A stretch of DNA of 64,000 nucleotides from the NCBI GenBank assembly GCA_037974335.1, contig CM075760.1, positions 27,367,402 to 27,431,401 on the forward strand. The letters are read 5' to 3'. The number at the start of each line of letters is the position of its first letter. Position 1 is the stretch's first letter. A program made the position numbers and the translations under genes. Shown here piece after piece: positions 11,025 through 20,866 of the stretch. Source of the stretch: Prionace glauca. Taxonomy: Eukaryota; Chordata; Chondrichthyes; Carcharhiniformes; Carcharhinidae. The notes below the pieces were generated by a model. It ran no database searches, was not told the DNA's origin, and saw only the letters and a program-made list of their open reading frames with translations.

Positions 11025-11590
11025 TATCTACTTCAATTTGTCGCCTCCTCACATCCACTTCACAATTTAATTCCTCTCTATTGTTGTCAGCAAATTTAGC
11101 AACCGTACCTTCATTCCCTTCATCCAAGTCATTCATATAAATTGCAAAAAGTCGAGGCTCCAGCACTGATCCCTAGGAAAAACATTAAGCGCATTTACCC
11201 TATCCATGGCTGTCATGATCGCATACACCTCTACAAGAACACCCCTCAGTCTCCTGCCAGTCTCCTATCCAGTCTTTCCCTATAACTCAGTTCTTTGAGT
11301 TCTGGCAACACCCTTGTAAATGTCTTCTGCACTGTTTCCAGTTTAATAACATTCTTCCTATAGCAAGGCGAGCAGAATACTCCAGGCGTGGTCTCACCAA
11401 TGTCCTGTGCAACAGTAATATAACTTCCCAACTTCTATACTCAATGCCCTGACCGATGAAGGCCAGCATGCCAGAAGCCTTCTTCATTGCCTTATCTGAC
11501 TGTGACTTCACCTTCAGAGAACAGTACATCTGACCTCCAAGATCCCTCTTTTCGACGATCCCTGTGGTGCACTACTTGTCACATTACAAA
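11025..11590 (-). mobile_element. CR1-clade LINE RT fragments
   Basis: Minus strand with RT motifs 'IYMNDLDEGNEGTVAKFADNN' (YxDD-region neighbour; about 11090-11160) and 'KASGMLAFIGQGIEYRSWEVILLLHRTLVRPRLEYSA' (11360-11490). The two blocks are not colinear with one another in the family, so this is either two insertions or one rearranged insertion. Confidence 0.65.
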
Positions 11591-11617
11591 ATTAGAAAAT
11601 TACAATAAAATAGGTCC

Positions 11618-12720
11618 TATTGTCGACAGCGAGGAACGTTATCAAAAATTGCAGCAGGACTTTGATCATCTGGGGAAGTCTACCGAGAAATGGCAAATGG
11701 GGATCAATACAGATAAGTGTGAGGCGTTACATTTTGGAAAGTCAAATCAAGGTTCGACTTTCATAGTAAACGGTAGGATCTTCGGGAATATTTTGGCACA
11801 GAGGAATCCTGGAATTCAGGTGCACTGTTGTATAAAGGTAGATAAGGCAGTGAAGAAGGATTTTGGCATGCTGAGCTTCATCAGACAGGGCATGGAGTAT
11901 AGAAATTGGGAAGTTATGCTGCAGTTGTACAGGATGTTGGTGAGACCGCACCTGGAGTATTGTGTTCAGTTCTGGTCGCCTTGCTGTAGGAAAAATGTTA
12001 TTAAACTGGAGACAGCACACAAGAGATTTACAAGGATGTTGCCAGGACTCAAAAGACTGAGTTATATGGAGAGATTGGACAAACTAGAACTTCTCTCTTT
12101 GTCGCATAGGAGACTGAGAGGTGATCTTATAGATGAGTATAAAATCGCGAGAGGCATGGATTGGTTGAATGCACTCAAAGTTTTCCCGGGGTTGGGGATT
12201 CGAGAACTAACCGGCACAGGTTTAACGTAAGAGGAGTAATAATTAATGGGAACTTTTGGAACATTTTTTTAAATAGAGGGTGATACGTATGTGGAATGAG
12301 CTGCCAGAGTAAGTGGTTGAGGCAGGACACTGACAAAATTTAAAAGGCATTTGGACAGATATATCGATATGAGAGGTAGAATTCCTCGATCAGGAAAGCA
12401 GTTGAGGCCACCTCATTTAATGCTTCTAAGACGAGGATCGATAAATCTTTGAACTGTAAAGAAATTAAGGATTATGGTGAGAGGGCGGATAAATGGAACT
12501 GAGTCCACGAAAAGATCAGCCGTGATCTCATTGAATGGCGGAGCAGGCTCAAGGGGCCAAATGGCCGACTCCTGCACCTAATTCTTATGTTCTTATGTTT
12601 AAAGGGATATGGGCCAAATACAGGCAAATGGGGTTAGCTTAGATGGACATTTTGGTCGACGTGGAGCAGTTTGGGCCAAGGGCCTGTCTCCATGCTGTAG
12701 ATTCTATGATTCTTTGGCCC
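11618..12720 (+). mobile_element. CR1-clade LINE 3' half, with a second LINE tail inside
   Basis: A plus-strand frame encodes the RT C-terminal half (RYQKLQQDFDHLGKSTEKWQ, QLYRMLVRPHLEYCVQFWSP, AHKRFTRMLPGLKRLSYMERL), then breaks. Its tail is split: a 'aagacgaggatcgataaa...ccgactcctgcacctaattcttatgttcttatg' CR1 tail occupies about 12380-12600, after which the host element resumes at 'gggatatgggccaaatacaggcaaatggg'. This is a nested insertion. Confidence 0.7.
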
Positions 12721-13004
12721 ATTTATTCCTGCGTCTTGTTTCCTGTTCTCAAACTTCTGCCCAAGAGATTCTATTTTAGGCAATAAATAACTGCATGCCC
12801 CGCACTGTTTTGTGGTTTTAAGTAATATAAATCCGGCTCCATCGGCAGGGAGAGATAGAGAGTGAAACATATTGACTTTAAAGAGGGAATTGGATAAGTA
12901 ACTGAATGGGAACCTTTTACAGGGATATGGGAAATGGGCAGGGAAATTGGATTAATTGGTGGAGTGAGATCATGGAAGGATCCAAACTTAATAATGAGAA
13001 GATT

Positions 13005-13500
13005 AAGAACATAAGAACATAAGAAATAGGAGCAGGAGTAGGCCATCTGGCCCTTCGAGCCTGCCCCGCCATTCAATAAGATCATGGCTGATCTGTCGTG
13101 ACTCAGCTCCACCTTCCCGCCCTCTTCCCATAACCCTTAATCCCTTCTCTTATCAAAAAGCCATCAACCCGTTTCTTAAAAATATTTAGCGAGGCAGCCT
13201 CCACCACGTCAACGGGCAGAGAATTCCAGAGATTCACCACCCTTTGAGTAAAGAAGTTCCTCCTCAACTCTGTTCTAAACCACCCCCACTTTATCTTGAG
13301 GCTGTGCCCCCTAGTCCTACTGTCTTTTTTGAGCGGGAACAGTCTCTCCACCTCTATCCTACCCATCCCATTCATCATCTTATACGTCTCAATGAGATCT
13401 CCCCTCATTCTTCTAAACTCTAACGAGTACAAGCCTAGTTTATTCAGCCTCTCCTCATAGCTCAATCCCCTCAACTCCGGTATCAGCCGAGTAAAATGGA
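13005..13500 (-). mobile_element. Young CR1 LINE 3' end
   Basis: About 150 C-terminal RT residues are open on the minus strand ('LIPELRGLSYEERLNKLGLYSLEFRRMRGDLIETYKMMNG' region through 'RRNFFTQRVVNLWNSLPVDVVEAASLNIFKKRVDGFLI'). The 3' tail is short (TTATGTTC)n-like. Close to the copies at 27.1-28.9, 48.3-49.1 and 60.4-61.1 kb, which makes this the youngest LINE family here. Severely 5'-truncated. Confidence 0.8.
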
Positions 13501-13804
13501 GCTTCTGCCAGAACGGGGACAGATATGGGACAGTGATAATGGGTGAATGCAGCACGGTGAAAGTTAGGGGATGGGAAACAGGATTTCAGATGATGTGATG
13601 TTTTTGCAGCATTGTAACAAGAGCTATGTGAACGGTGGAATAATCTAGTCGGGATTTACCTATGATACAGGCAAGGATTTATTCAGTAGCTGGTCTGATG
13701 CAGAGATGGAAATGTCTACTGTGGTGGAGACGGCTGTGAACTGGATTGGAGATGGAGAGAATATGGGGACAGAAATCCCTTCAAATCAAAAGGCTTACAG
13801 ATAG

Positions 13805-14140
13805 AAATCATAAAATCCTACAGTGCAGAAGGAGGCCATTCAGCCCATCGAGTCTGCAGACCCAGAATTCCACCCAGGCCGTATCCCAGTAACCCCTCTT
13901 ATCTATCCCGCTAATCCTTCTAACCTACGAATCCTGGGAAAGTAAGGGAGAAATTTGCACAGCCAGTGTACCTAACACGCATATCCTTGGACTGTGGGAC
14001 GAAACTGGAGGAGACTCACGCAGACACGGGGAGAGCATGCAATCCCCACACAGACAATGATCCAAACTGGGAATCGAACACGTGTCCCTGCTCTGTGAGG
14101 CAACACTGCTAACCACTCTGCCACCATGCCACCTAAAGTC
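13805..14140 (-). mobile_element. HE1-type SINE
   Basis: Minus-strand copy: the 3' tail ('cctacagtgcagaaggaggccatt', 'gcccatcgagtc') comes first on the plus strand, then the body and the tRNA head ('ggcaacactgctaaccactctgccaccatgccacc'). Diverged. It lies just downstream of the exon 1 donor of GPCR gene 1, in the intron. Confidence 0.75.
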
Positions 14141-14324
14141 ATGTGTATGGGCTCATCCCAAATCCGATATGGGCTGGGGGGGTGGCAGTGAAGTCAGGTG
14201 GGCCGGGAACAGAGTTTGTGATGGGAACAGAAAACAATGGCTTCCATCTTCAACAAAGTAAACGGCAAGAATAGGCATGAAGTTAAATAGTTTGCCCAAT
14301 AAATAAGAGATAGGGGATACTTAC

Positions 14325-14589
14325 CAGGGACACCAACAATAGCCAGGGTGGGATAGTAACCTGCTTGAATAATGTGAAGTATAAAGTAGATCCGCAGTGA
14401 AAAGGACAGCCAATCACTATATTCAGAAAGATATAACAGTGCCTGGGATAAACCCCTGTCCATTAGTGGGACATTCCAATCTTTTATTCTCAGATTCTGA
14501 TTCACTGTTGTAACATTCCGTTCTATTATTCTGAGATTCTGATCCACTGTTGTAACATTCCAATCCATTGTTCTCAGATTCTGATCCAT
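14325..14589 (-). CDS. GPR139-like class A GPCR, gene 1, exon 1
   Basis: The first exon encodes an extracellular N-terminus and the first half of TM1, ending 'GYYPTLAIVGVP' plus one base before a consensus donor (G/GTAAGT). This is the same phase-1 position used by the other receptors here. The N-terminus is three copies of a 14-residue unit (QNLR..DWN...VD). Two contain NVT sequons and so probably carry N-glycans. The ATG lies inside a repeat unit, and two more units continue in the same frame upstream (to about 14660) before a stop. The start is chosen because it is the only in-frame ATG. The 265 bases join exon 2 in frame (1167 nt in total). No signal peptide is apparent, as is usual for this family. 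Confidence 0.8.
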
Positions 14590-14680
14590 TATTGGAAGCT
14601 TCCTATCTCTTGTTCTCAGATTCTGATATACTGTTGGAAGATTCCAATCTCTTGTTCTCAGACTCCGATCTCAGACCCTC
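14465..14680 (-). repeat. 42-bp coding tandem repeat, about five units
   Basis: Read on the minus strand, a 42-bp unit recurs about five times, each encoding a variant of QNLRTRDWNLPTVY. Three units lie after the ATG of GPCR gene 1 and two before it. Unit boundaries are clear from the repeated 'gattctgat' on the plus strand. GPCR gene 2 has about two units of the same kind. Confidence 0.85.
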
Positions 14681-14689
14681 TTTCTGGAA

Positions 14690-14905
14690 CTGTTGGTTCT
14701 TGTCAGTACCAGAGTTGATCCTGCTGCTAACATTATGGGGTATCACTCTGAAAGGAGGCCCTTATTAATGAAAAAAGGAAACCCTCCAGTGGCATATTTG
14801 GGATCCATGGAGACTGACATTAATTACAGTCACAGAACAAACAAGTTCAGTTAACACATTTCAATCCAAAACATTTTATATCACAATCAAGTCAAAGATG
14901 TCTTC
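14690..14905 (-). promoter_or_regulatory. Conserved upstream block of GPCR gene 1
   Basis: This stretch aligns with the region just upstream of GPCR gene 2 (44361-44575, plus strand). Shared blocks include 'ttgactt.att.tgat' , 'ggattgaaa', 'gttaactgaac.tgtttgtt' and 'ccatggat.cc'. A TATA-like 'gatataaaa' is present on the minus strand near 14875. Conservation may reflect duplication alone. A promoter or 5' UTR role is inferred from position. Confidence 0.45.
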
Positions 14906-15064
14906 ACTGGTGTGGGATATATGATGGTCACTGAGGGCAGAAATAGTGGAAATAGTGGGTTTGCTGACGATAATCTTTCAATACTCCTTGGATATGGGAT
15001 TGCTGGCAGAGGATATGAGGTTGTTAATTTTCCAGCTGAATTATAAAAAGGAGAATGGGATAAT

Positions 15065-16140
15065 CCCTGAAAACACTGGGCAGTCAGTCAGGAGGACGGG
15101 AACCTATGTAAGGAATCCGAGAAGGAGGGAGAAAGGTCAAAATGTGGGGAGAATGATCCAACTATGTCAATAATCAGGAACAAGGTTAAGAGGAAGGAGA
15201 ACTCAGGAGATGTTATTAATGGAAGTGTTAGAATTCAAAAAGAAACTATAAAAACTAGTATAAAGCCACTTTATCTGAATGCTCGTAGCATTCGAAACAA
15301 GGTAAGTGAGTTGACAGCACAAATCATTGCGAACAAGTATGATTTGGTGGCCATTACAGAGGCGTAGTTGCAGGATGGTCACAACTGGGAGTTAAATATC
15401 CAGGGGATTCAGACTGTTCAAAGGGACCGACAGAAAGGTAAATGAGGTGCTGTACCTGAATTTTAAGAATGACATCAGGGCAGTAGTGAGAAATAACATA
15501 GGTTTCATGGAGAAAAGATTGAATCCATTTGAGTGGAGATTAGAAATAGTGAAGAGTCATTGCTAGGCGTAGTCTATACGCTGCCAAATAATGACATCAT
15601 AGTGGGGCGAGTATTAAACGAAGAAATAACTGATGCATGTAAAAATGGTACAGCACTTATCATGGGGGACTTTAATCTACATATCAATTGGTCAAACCAG
15701 GTCAGTCAAGGCAGCCACGAGGAGGTGTTCAGAGAATGGATCTGCAATAGCTTCCTTGAACAGTATTCAATGGAACCTACAAGGGAGCAATCTATCCTAG
15801 ATCTGGTCCTGTAAATGAGATGGAACAATTAATGATCTTGCAGTTAGGGATCCTCCTGGAAGAAGTGATCTCACTCCGGTTGAATTTAAAATACAGATGA
15901 AGCACGAGAAGGTTAAATCCAAAACCACTATTTTTTTGCTCAAACAAGGAGACGACAAAGGGAAGAGGGAGGAATTGGTGAAGGTAGACTGGGAACAAAA
16001 ACTTTATTGTGGGACAATTGAGGAACAGTGGAGGACTTTCAAAGCGATCTTCCACACTGCTCAGCAAAAGTATATACCAGTGATAAGGAACGTCTGTAGA
16101 AAAAGAGATAATCAGCCATGGATATCTAAGAAATAGAAGA
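15065..16140 (+). mobile_element. CR1-clade LINE endonuclease region
   Basis: The endonuclease domain start is visible as 'LYLNARSIRNKVSELTAQI' and 'YDLVAITEA', and the later 'GTALIMGDFNLHINWSNQ' contains the GDFN catalytic block. A second part (15900-16140) corresponds to the endonuclease-RT linker ending 'RDNQPWISKK'. Frames are interrupted. A CR1 3' tail follows at 16140-16230, implying an internal deletion. Confidence 0.7.
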
Positions 16141-16243
16141 CAGATCATTATGTTTAAGTCAGAGATAGATGGATTTCTGCTTGGGAAACGGACCAAAGAT
16201 TATGGGATCGGGGTACGAAATTGGGGTCGAGAAATCCCACAGG

Positions 16244-16770
16244 AGCGGCATTATGGCACAATGATTACCCCTGCTGCCCCACAGCGCCAGGGACCCGGTT
16301 CGATTTCAGCCTCGGGTGACTGTGTGGAGTCTGCACGTTCTCCCCCTGTCTGTGTGGGTCTCCTCCGGATGTTCCTGTTTCCTCCCACAGTCCAACCATA
16401 CGCGGGTTAGATTGAATGCCCTTGACAAATTGACCCTAGTGTCAGGGGGATGGCATGGTAAATATGTGGCGTTACAGTAATGGGCCTGAGTGGGATTGAA
16501 TCACAGAATACAATCCCTACAGTGCAGGAGGAGGACATTTGACCCATCGAGCCTACACCGACAACAACCCCACCCAGGCCCTGTGCTGTCCCCGCAACCC
16601 CACACTTTTACCTTCTAATCCCCCTGATATTAAGGAGCAATTTACCGTGGCTAATCAACCCAATCAACATCCTTGGAGTGTTCGGTTCAGAATTGTGGCC
16701 GGTTCAGACTAGATGGGCCGGATGGCCTCCTTGTGCACTTAGGGATTCTCTGATTCTGCGGGATTTTAAA
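16244..16770. mobile_element. HE1-type SINE split by a second SINE
   Basis: A plus-strand SINE (head at 16250, body to 16497) is interrupted by a minus-strand SINE piece (about 16500-16680, 'cctacagtgcaggaggaggacattt...ggcccatcgagcc'-like). The plus-strand tail then resumes ('gactagatgggccggatggcctccttgtgcactt', 16705-16745). A CR1 tail follows at 16755-16860. Confidence 0.65.
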
Positions 16771-17107
16771 CATATCGGCCATGATTGAATGGTGGAATAG
16801 GCACGTTGGGCCGAATGGCTTAATTCTGCTGCTATCTCTTATGGCCTTGTCAGTGAAGCTGATTCTTCCCTCTCACCACACACTGTACCCACTCAGTCAC
16901 TGAGTCTCAGATATGTAATAGTGAAGGTCAAAGAGCTTCAGCTGATCACTGAAACTCATTGAAACCTTATCTCAATCTATGACGGGTAGATTGTAAATTG
17001 TTGATTGGAGGGAACTTTGAGATCAGAGAGTGACTGTAAAATCAGATTCTGTTCCGGCAGTGCTTGGGGTTTTAAAGGTTAGTCACAGCCCGGGCTCTGC
17101 AGCCGCC

Positions 17108-17714
17108 ATGGAGTTCCTCACTGTCTGCATTGTGTTCGGGCTGTTTCTTATCAAGAAGAATGACTCCAATCTGGTTAAATGTTATCGCGATCTGCACCTT
17201 TAACTCTGCTTCTCCCCAGTGGTGGTTCTTGACCCTGCTGTGTATTTCCACCGTCATTTGTTTTTATTTCATAACTCCAGCTATGTCGCGGTGAATATAA
17301 AGTGTTAATATTATTTCAGCACCACGTCCAACACTTACATTTTTTTCTTCTTCTTGAACACGTTACAGATCCGAGTGGTGGAGATTTTGTTTCTCAGCCG
17401 CAGTCTTTAGAGGGGAGAGAAGGTGAAACGGTGACTATCCGATGTACCTAGAGCACTACAGCAAGCGACTATTTCTTATATTGGTACAGACAGCAGCCAC
17501 GGAAGGATTTGCAGTTCATTATATGGAAAAGATCGTGGGATACACAAGAAGAGAGAGGGGAAGGTTTTGGACCCAATTTCTCTGCTGATCTCCAGACCTC
17601 GGCTAAATTAACTACTTTAACCATCTCGAGCCTGCAGCTGATTGACTCTGGCCGCTATTACTGCGCTCTCAGTCTCACAGTGATAGAAATCAGTCTCAGC
17701 CCCGTACAAAAACT
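17108..17714 (+). pseudogene. TCR alpha/delta-type V segment with 23-RSS, pseudogene
   Basis: A leader-like ATG (17108, 'MEFLTVCIVFGLF') precedes a V exon that starts near 17369 after 'gttacag'. The V domain shows FR1 'VSQPQSLEGREGETVTIRC', FR2 'LYWYRQQPRKDLQFI' and FR3 'LTTLTISSLQLIDSGRYYCALS', with both disulphide cysteines. An in-frame TAG sits two codons after the first cysteine, in CDR1, and the leader donor does not fit phase 1, so it is a pseudogene. Directly after 'YYCALS' lies a perfect heptamer CACAGTG (17676-17682), a 23-bp spacer and a nonamer ACAAAAACT (17706-17714). V with a 23-RSS and these framework motifs fits TRAV/TRDV. IgL kappa V would carry a 12-RSS. Confidence 0.85.
17676..17714 (+). 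promoter_or_regulatory. V(D)J recombination signal, 23-bp spacer
   Basis: Heptamer CACAGTG matches consensus exactly. The spacer is 23 bp. The nonamer ACAAAAACT differs from ACAAAAACC at the last base. It is still well formed although the V exon has a stop. Confidence 0.9.
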
Positions 17715-18332
17715 GCTTTACAGCTAACATTGGGTGCTCCAGTCTATTGCGGTTTGTGTGGAGAATCGCAGAAAGTAACAGTCAGATTGAGCAGCGGCGC
17801 TGTCAGCCGCTCAGACACAACCCAGAGGAAACCACATTAACCTCAGATCAAACTGTCACCCAATTCAATCCGGGATCGGCTGAGACAACACACAGCAGGG
17901 CTTTTATGATGCTATGAATTTGAAAGGGTGGATACTGAGATACTATTGTCCCTGATCTGGGAATCTGAAGCACAGGGAACACAATCTCAGGATAAGGTGC
18001 TGATGATTTAGGACTGTGATGAGGAGAAATTGCTTCACTCGAAGGCTGGTGAATATCCGGAATGAATGGAAGCAAGGATATGGAATTGGAACAAATGCTC
18101 AGCCTCAAGTTCGTGTTTCAATTGCATTTTTTTTAAAGTTTATTGGTGTAATGGAACATATATTGTTAAATTTGATATGTTTGAAATCAATAGTCATTAA
18201 ATAATGTTGGTAATACCAGATAACAGTCCAGCTGGTAACAATTGAGAGTTTTTTTTATTGGCACCCACGGACCCATTGCCAACTGGCCACTGTTTACCCG
18301 TGAATGCTGACGGTGAGAAAATAGTGAAATCC
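17715..18332. other. V flank, small LINE scrap
   Basis: A short CR1-tail-like piece lies near 18006-18080 ('gatgaggagaaattgcttcactc.aaggctggtgaat'). Otherwise no gene is recognised. Confidence 0.4.
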
Positions 18333-18406
18333 CGTCTCTGGGTGGTCTTGAACCACCAACCTTTCGGTTCATAGCCGAACGCGCTGACCCATTGCGCCAC
18401 AGCGAC
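18333..18406 (-). tRNA. tRNA-Asn-like sequence with ATG anticodon
   Basis: The 74-nt minus-strand sequence closely matches vertebrate tRNA-Asn(GTT) in D-arm, anticodon stem and T-arm. The anticodon loop reads CTATGAA, so the anticodon would be ATG (pairing with His codons) rather than GTT. One acceptor-stem mismatch (G4/A69) and T-loop changes (TTCAAGA for TTCGAGC) suggest it no longer works as a normal tRNA. It is a lone unit with no SINE body behind it. Confidence 0.65.
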
Positions 18407-18849
18407 TAAGACAGTAGCTGTTAAATGCATTCTAACTTAGTATGTCACTGACCATAATTCTATTTCTGTAAAACCTATTCCAGAACTGCAGCATGACCGC
18501 ACTGTTTACAATTCCACACAGGTCTCTTTATTTCCGTTGATCCTGCAGCACTGCTGCAGTGTGTTGGTTATTCCCTTTCTCCTATGAACGGGCAGGTAAA
18601 ATGAATCTATCTGTCATCACAGGGAGGAATTCAACGGGAGGCAAGGGAACTGACCACCATTTTTATTATGGGATTGAAACATTCAGGCGCATAAATCCGG
18701 CCCGTTACAGGAAAGTCCAGTAGATCCGCACTGAGACTCGATTCCCTCATCTGTCTGAATGGTTTTTCCTGTTTCTTACTGATGAAAAACGATTTAAAAA
18801 ATCGTCTGTGAAATGTGCGCCATTTCCCCTAGTTCATTAACAGTATCAC

Positions 18850-19330
18850 TAGTATCTGTCTTTTTCAGCACACACTGCTATCAGATATTTCAGATGGTGA
18901 TTAACCACATTAGTCTGCACCTATAAACCCATTAAATTCTGTTGTCGACTGAACTAGATGGCAATATGTTCTCGGCGTCAAAAGCGAACTTTCCTGTCAG
19001 CGCGTCAAAAAATGCGTTTCTTATTTCACCGAGCGCATTTGAGGGTGAAGTCAATGAAATGATAACATGTCTTTAACATCGCGGTTCGGATAATGTTGAG
19101 CAACAAACTGAAATCAAGCAATTTTCCCTTATTCGGCATGAGAAAGCTTAATGAAATTCCTCGTCACTGTGAATATTTTTTCAGTTATGAAGCAAATCTT
19201 TTTTAAAAAGTTCCAACATCAAATGTGTCTGTCTTTTTCAGCACACGCTACTATTAGACATGTTTCATTTGGTGATTAACTAAGTTGCCTCCGTCTATAA
19301 ACTCATTACTGTTGAAAGAAGGAGCTACTT
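18850..19330 (+). repeat. Imperfect tandem duplication about 370 bp apart
   Basis: The segment 18852-18945 ('atctgtctttttcagcacacactgctatcagatatttcagatggtgattaac...') recurs at about 19222-19330 ('gtgtctgtctttttcagcacacgctactattagacatgtttcatttggtgattaac...tctataaactcatta'). The DNA between is unassigned. Confidence 0.7.
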
Positions 19331-19354
19331 TATCTGCACCGTTGCAAAATAGGA

Positions 19355-20185
19355 ATATCATTGTACAAAGAACAAAGAAAATTACAGCACAGGAACAGGC
19401 CCTTCGGCCCTCCCGCTCTGCACCGGCCATGTTGCCCGACTGAAGTAAACCTTTCCAGGGACCATATCCCTCTATTCCCACCCTGTTCACGTAATTGTCA
19501 AGACGCCCCTGAGAATTCACTATCGTATCCGCTTCCACCACAACCCTCCCCCCCCCACGCCCCCCCAACAGCAACTACCACCCTCTGTGTAAAAAACGTG
19601 CCTCGTACATCTCCTTTAATAATTGCCCCTCGCTCCTTAAACCCTCGTAATTGACTCCTCCGTTCTGGGATAAAAAGCTTCCGACATCCATTCTGTCCAC
19701 GCCTCTCATAATGTTGTAGGCTTCTATCAGGTCGCCCCTCAAACCCTGTCTTCCAATCAGAACAAGCCAAGTTTATCCAACATCTCCTCGCAGCTAATGC
19801 ACTCCATGCCAGGCCACATCCTAGTAAATCTTTTCTGTACCGTCTCCAAAGCCTCTACATCCTTCCAGTCGTGTGGCCATCAGAATTGAACACTAGATTC
19901 CAAGTGTGGCTCAACTAAGGTTCTACAAAACTGCAACCTGACTTGCCAATATTGAAATTCAAAGCCCCGGTAGATGAAGGCAAGCATGCCATATGCCTTC
20001 ATGACTACATTCTCCACCTGCGTTGCCACTTTCAGTGACCTGTGTACGTCAACACACAGGCTCCTCTGTCTATCAATACTCTTAAGGGTTCTGCTATTTA
20101 CTGTATATTTCCTATCTATATTAGACATTCCAAAATGCATTATCTCGTATTTGCCCCTCATTGTTCCCTCAATATTCAGCACTTC
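19355..20185 (-). mobile_element. CR1-clade LINE 3' part
   Basis: Minus-strand RT C-terminus ('MRGKYEIMHFGMSN', 'QRSLCVDVHRSLKVATQVENVVMKAYGMLAFI', 'VEPHLESSVQF', then 'GDVRGTFFTQRVV'). It ends with the tail that reads 'gtacaaagaacaaagaaaattacagcacaggaacaggcccttcggccctcc'-style on the plus strand. Frames are broken. Confidence 0.7.
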
Positions 20186-20269
20186 TGATGTTAATGAATT
20201 AATTTTGAGGCCCAAGTCAGAGCAAATAATTATCCCCAGGAAATACCAGATTCAGTTAAGATTGGGCAA

Positions 20270-20478
20270 GAAAATAAGCATGGCCAATCAACCGAACCCA
20301 CACATCTTTAGACTATGGGAGGAAAGCGAAGCACCTGGAGGAAACCCACGCAGACTCTAGGAGAATGTGCAGACTCCACAAAGACAGTGACCTGAGCCAG
20401 GAATCGAACCCAGGTCCCTAAAGCTGTGAAGCAGCAGTGCTAACCACTGTGGTGCTGTGGTGTCGTGCCGCCCCCTAA
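20270..20478 (-). mobile_element. HE1-type SINE, 5' two-thirds
   Basis: Minus-strand body and tRNA head ('ggaatcgaacccaggtccctaaagctgtgaagcagcagtgctaaccactgtgg'). The 3' tail is missing. It lies about 300 bp upstream of the start of GPCR gene 3. Confidence 0.75.
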
Positions 20479-20739
20479 CCTAATGCTTCAGACACGAGGA
20501 TTCATTCACATTTTCATGACTCAATCATCTGAATTAATTTTCATTACTTTTTTAGAGAAGTCAATGCGATTCTACAATGGACTTTAAATTTCAAAGATAA
20601 CCAGGTCCGCTACTTCCATGGAATCGATCTTCCCTTTCATCTGAGCATAAAATACAAGTCTGACGGCAGCTGCACTAAACCCCAATAAAGTTTAAAACAT
20701 CCAAACAAGTTAATGATGTCCCTGGAGGCTGACATCGCG

Positions 20740-20746
20740 TATAAAT
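20740..20746 (+). promoter_or_regulatory. Candidate TATA box of GPCR gene 3
   Basis: TATAAAT lies 57 bp upstream of the ATG at 20797, a spacing that leaves a short 5' untranslated region. It is supported only by motif and position. Confidence 0.35.
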
Positions 20747-20796
20747 CTGACAAGTAGTGACTGGAATAAACAACGTGTTGAGAGATTCTGTTAGCA

Positions 20797-20866
20797 ATGC
20801 ACGGAACACCACAAGGATTGCAGTATGCCGTTTATTATCCTGTCCTTGCCTCTATCGGAGTTCCAG
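20797..20866 (+). CDS. GPR139-like class A GPCR, gene 3, exon 1
   Basis: This 70-base exon encodes 23 residues (MHGTPQGLQYAVYYPVLASI, then GVP) and one base of the next codon. It covers a very short extracellular tail and the first half of TM1. The donor is G/GTTAAGT. Joined to 23106 it gives '...IGVPANLVVIVIL', matching the GPR139 pattern 'LGLPANILTVIIL'. The start is the only upstream in-frame ATG. Unlike genes 1 and 2 there is no 14-residue repeat. Confidence 0.8.

Noticed and set aside
14568-14768. 66-codon plus-strand repeat-rich open frame
   Set aside because: Antisense of the 42-bp coding repeat of GPCR gene 1.
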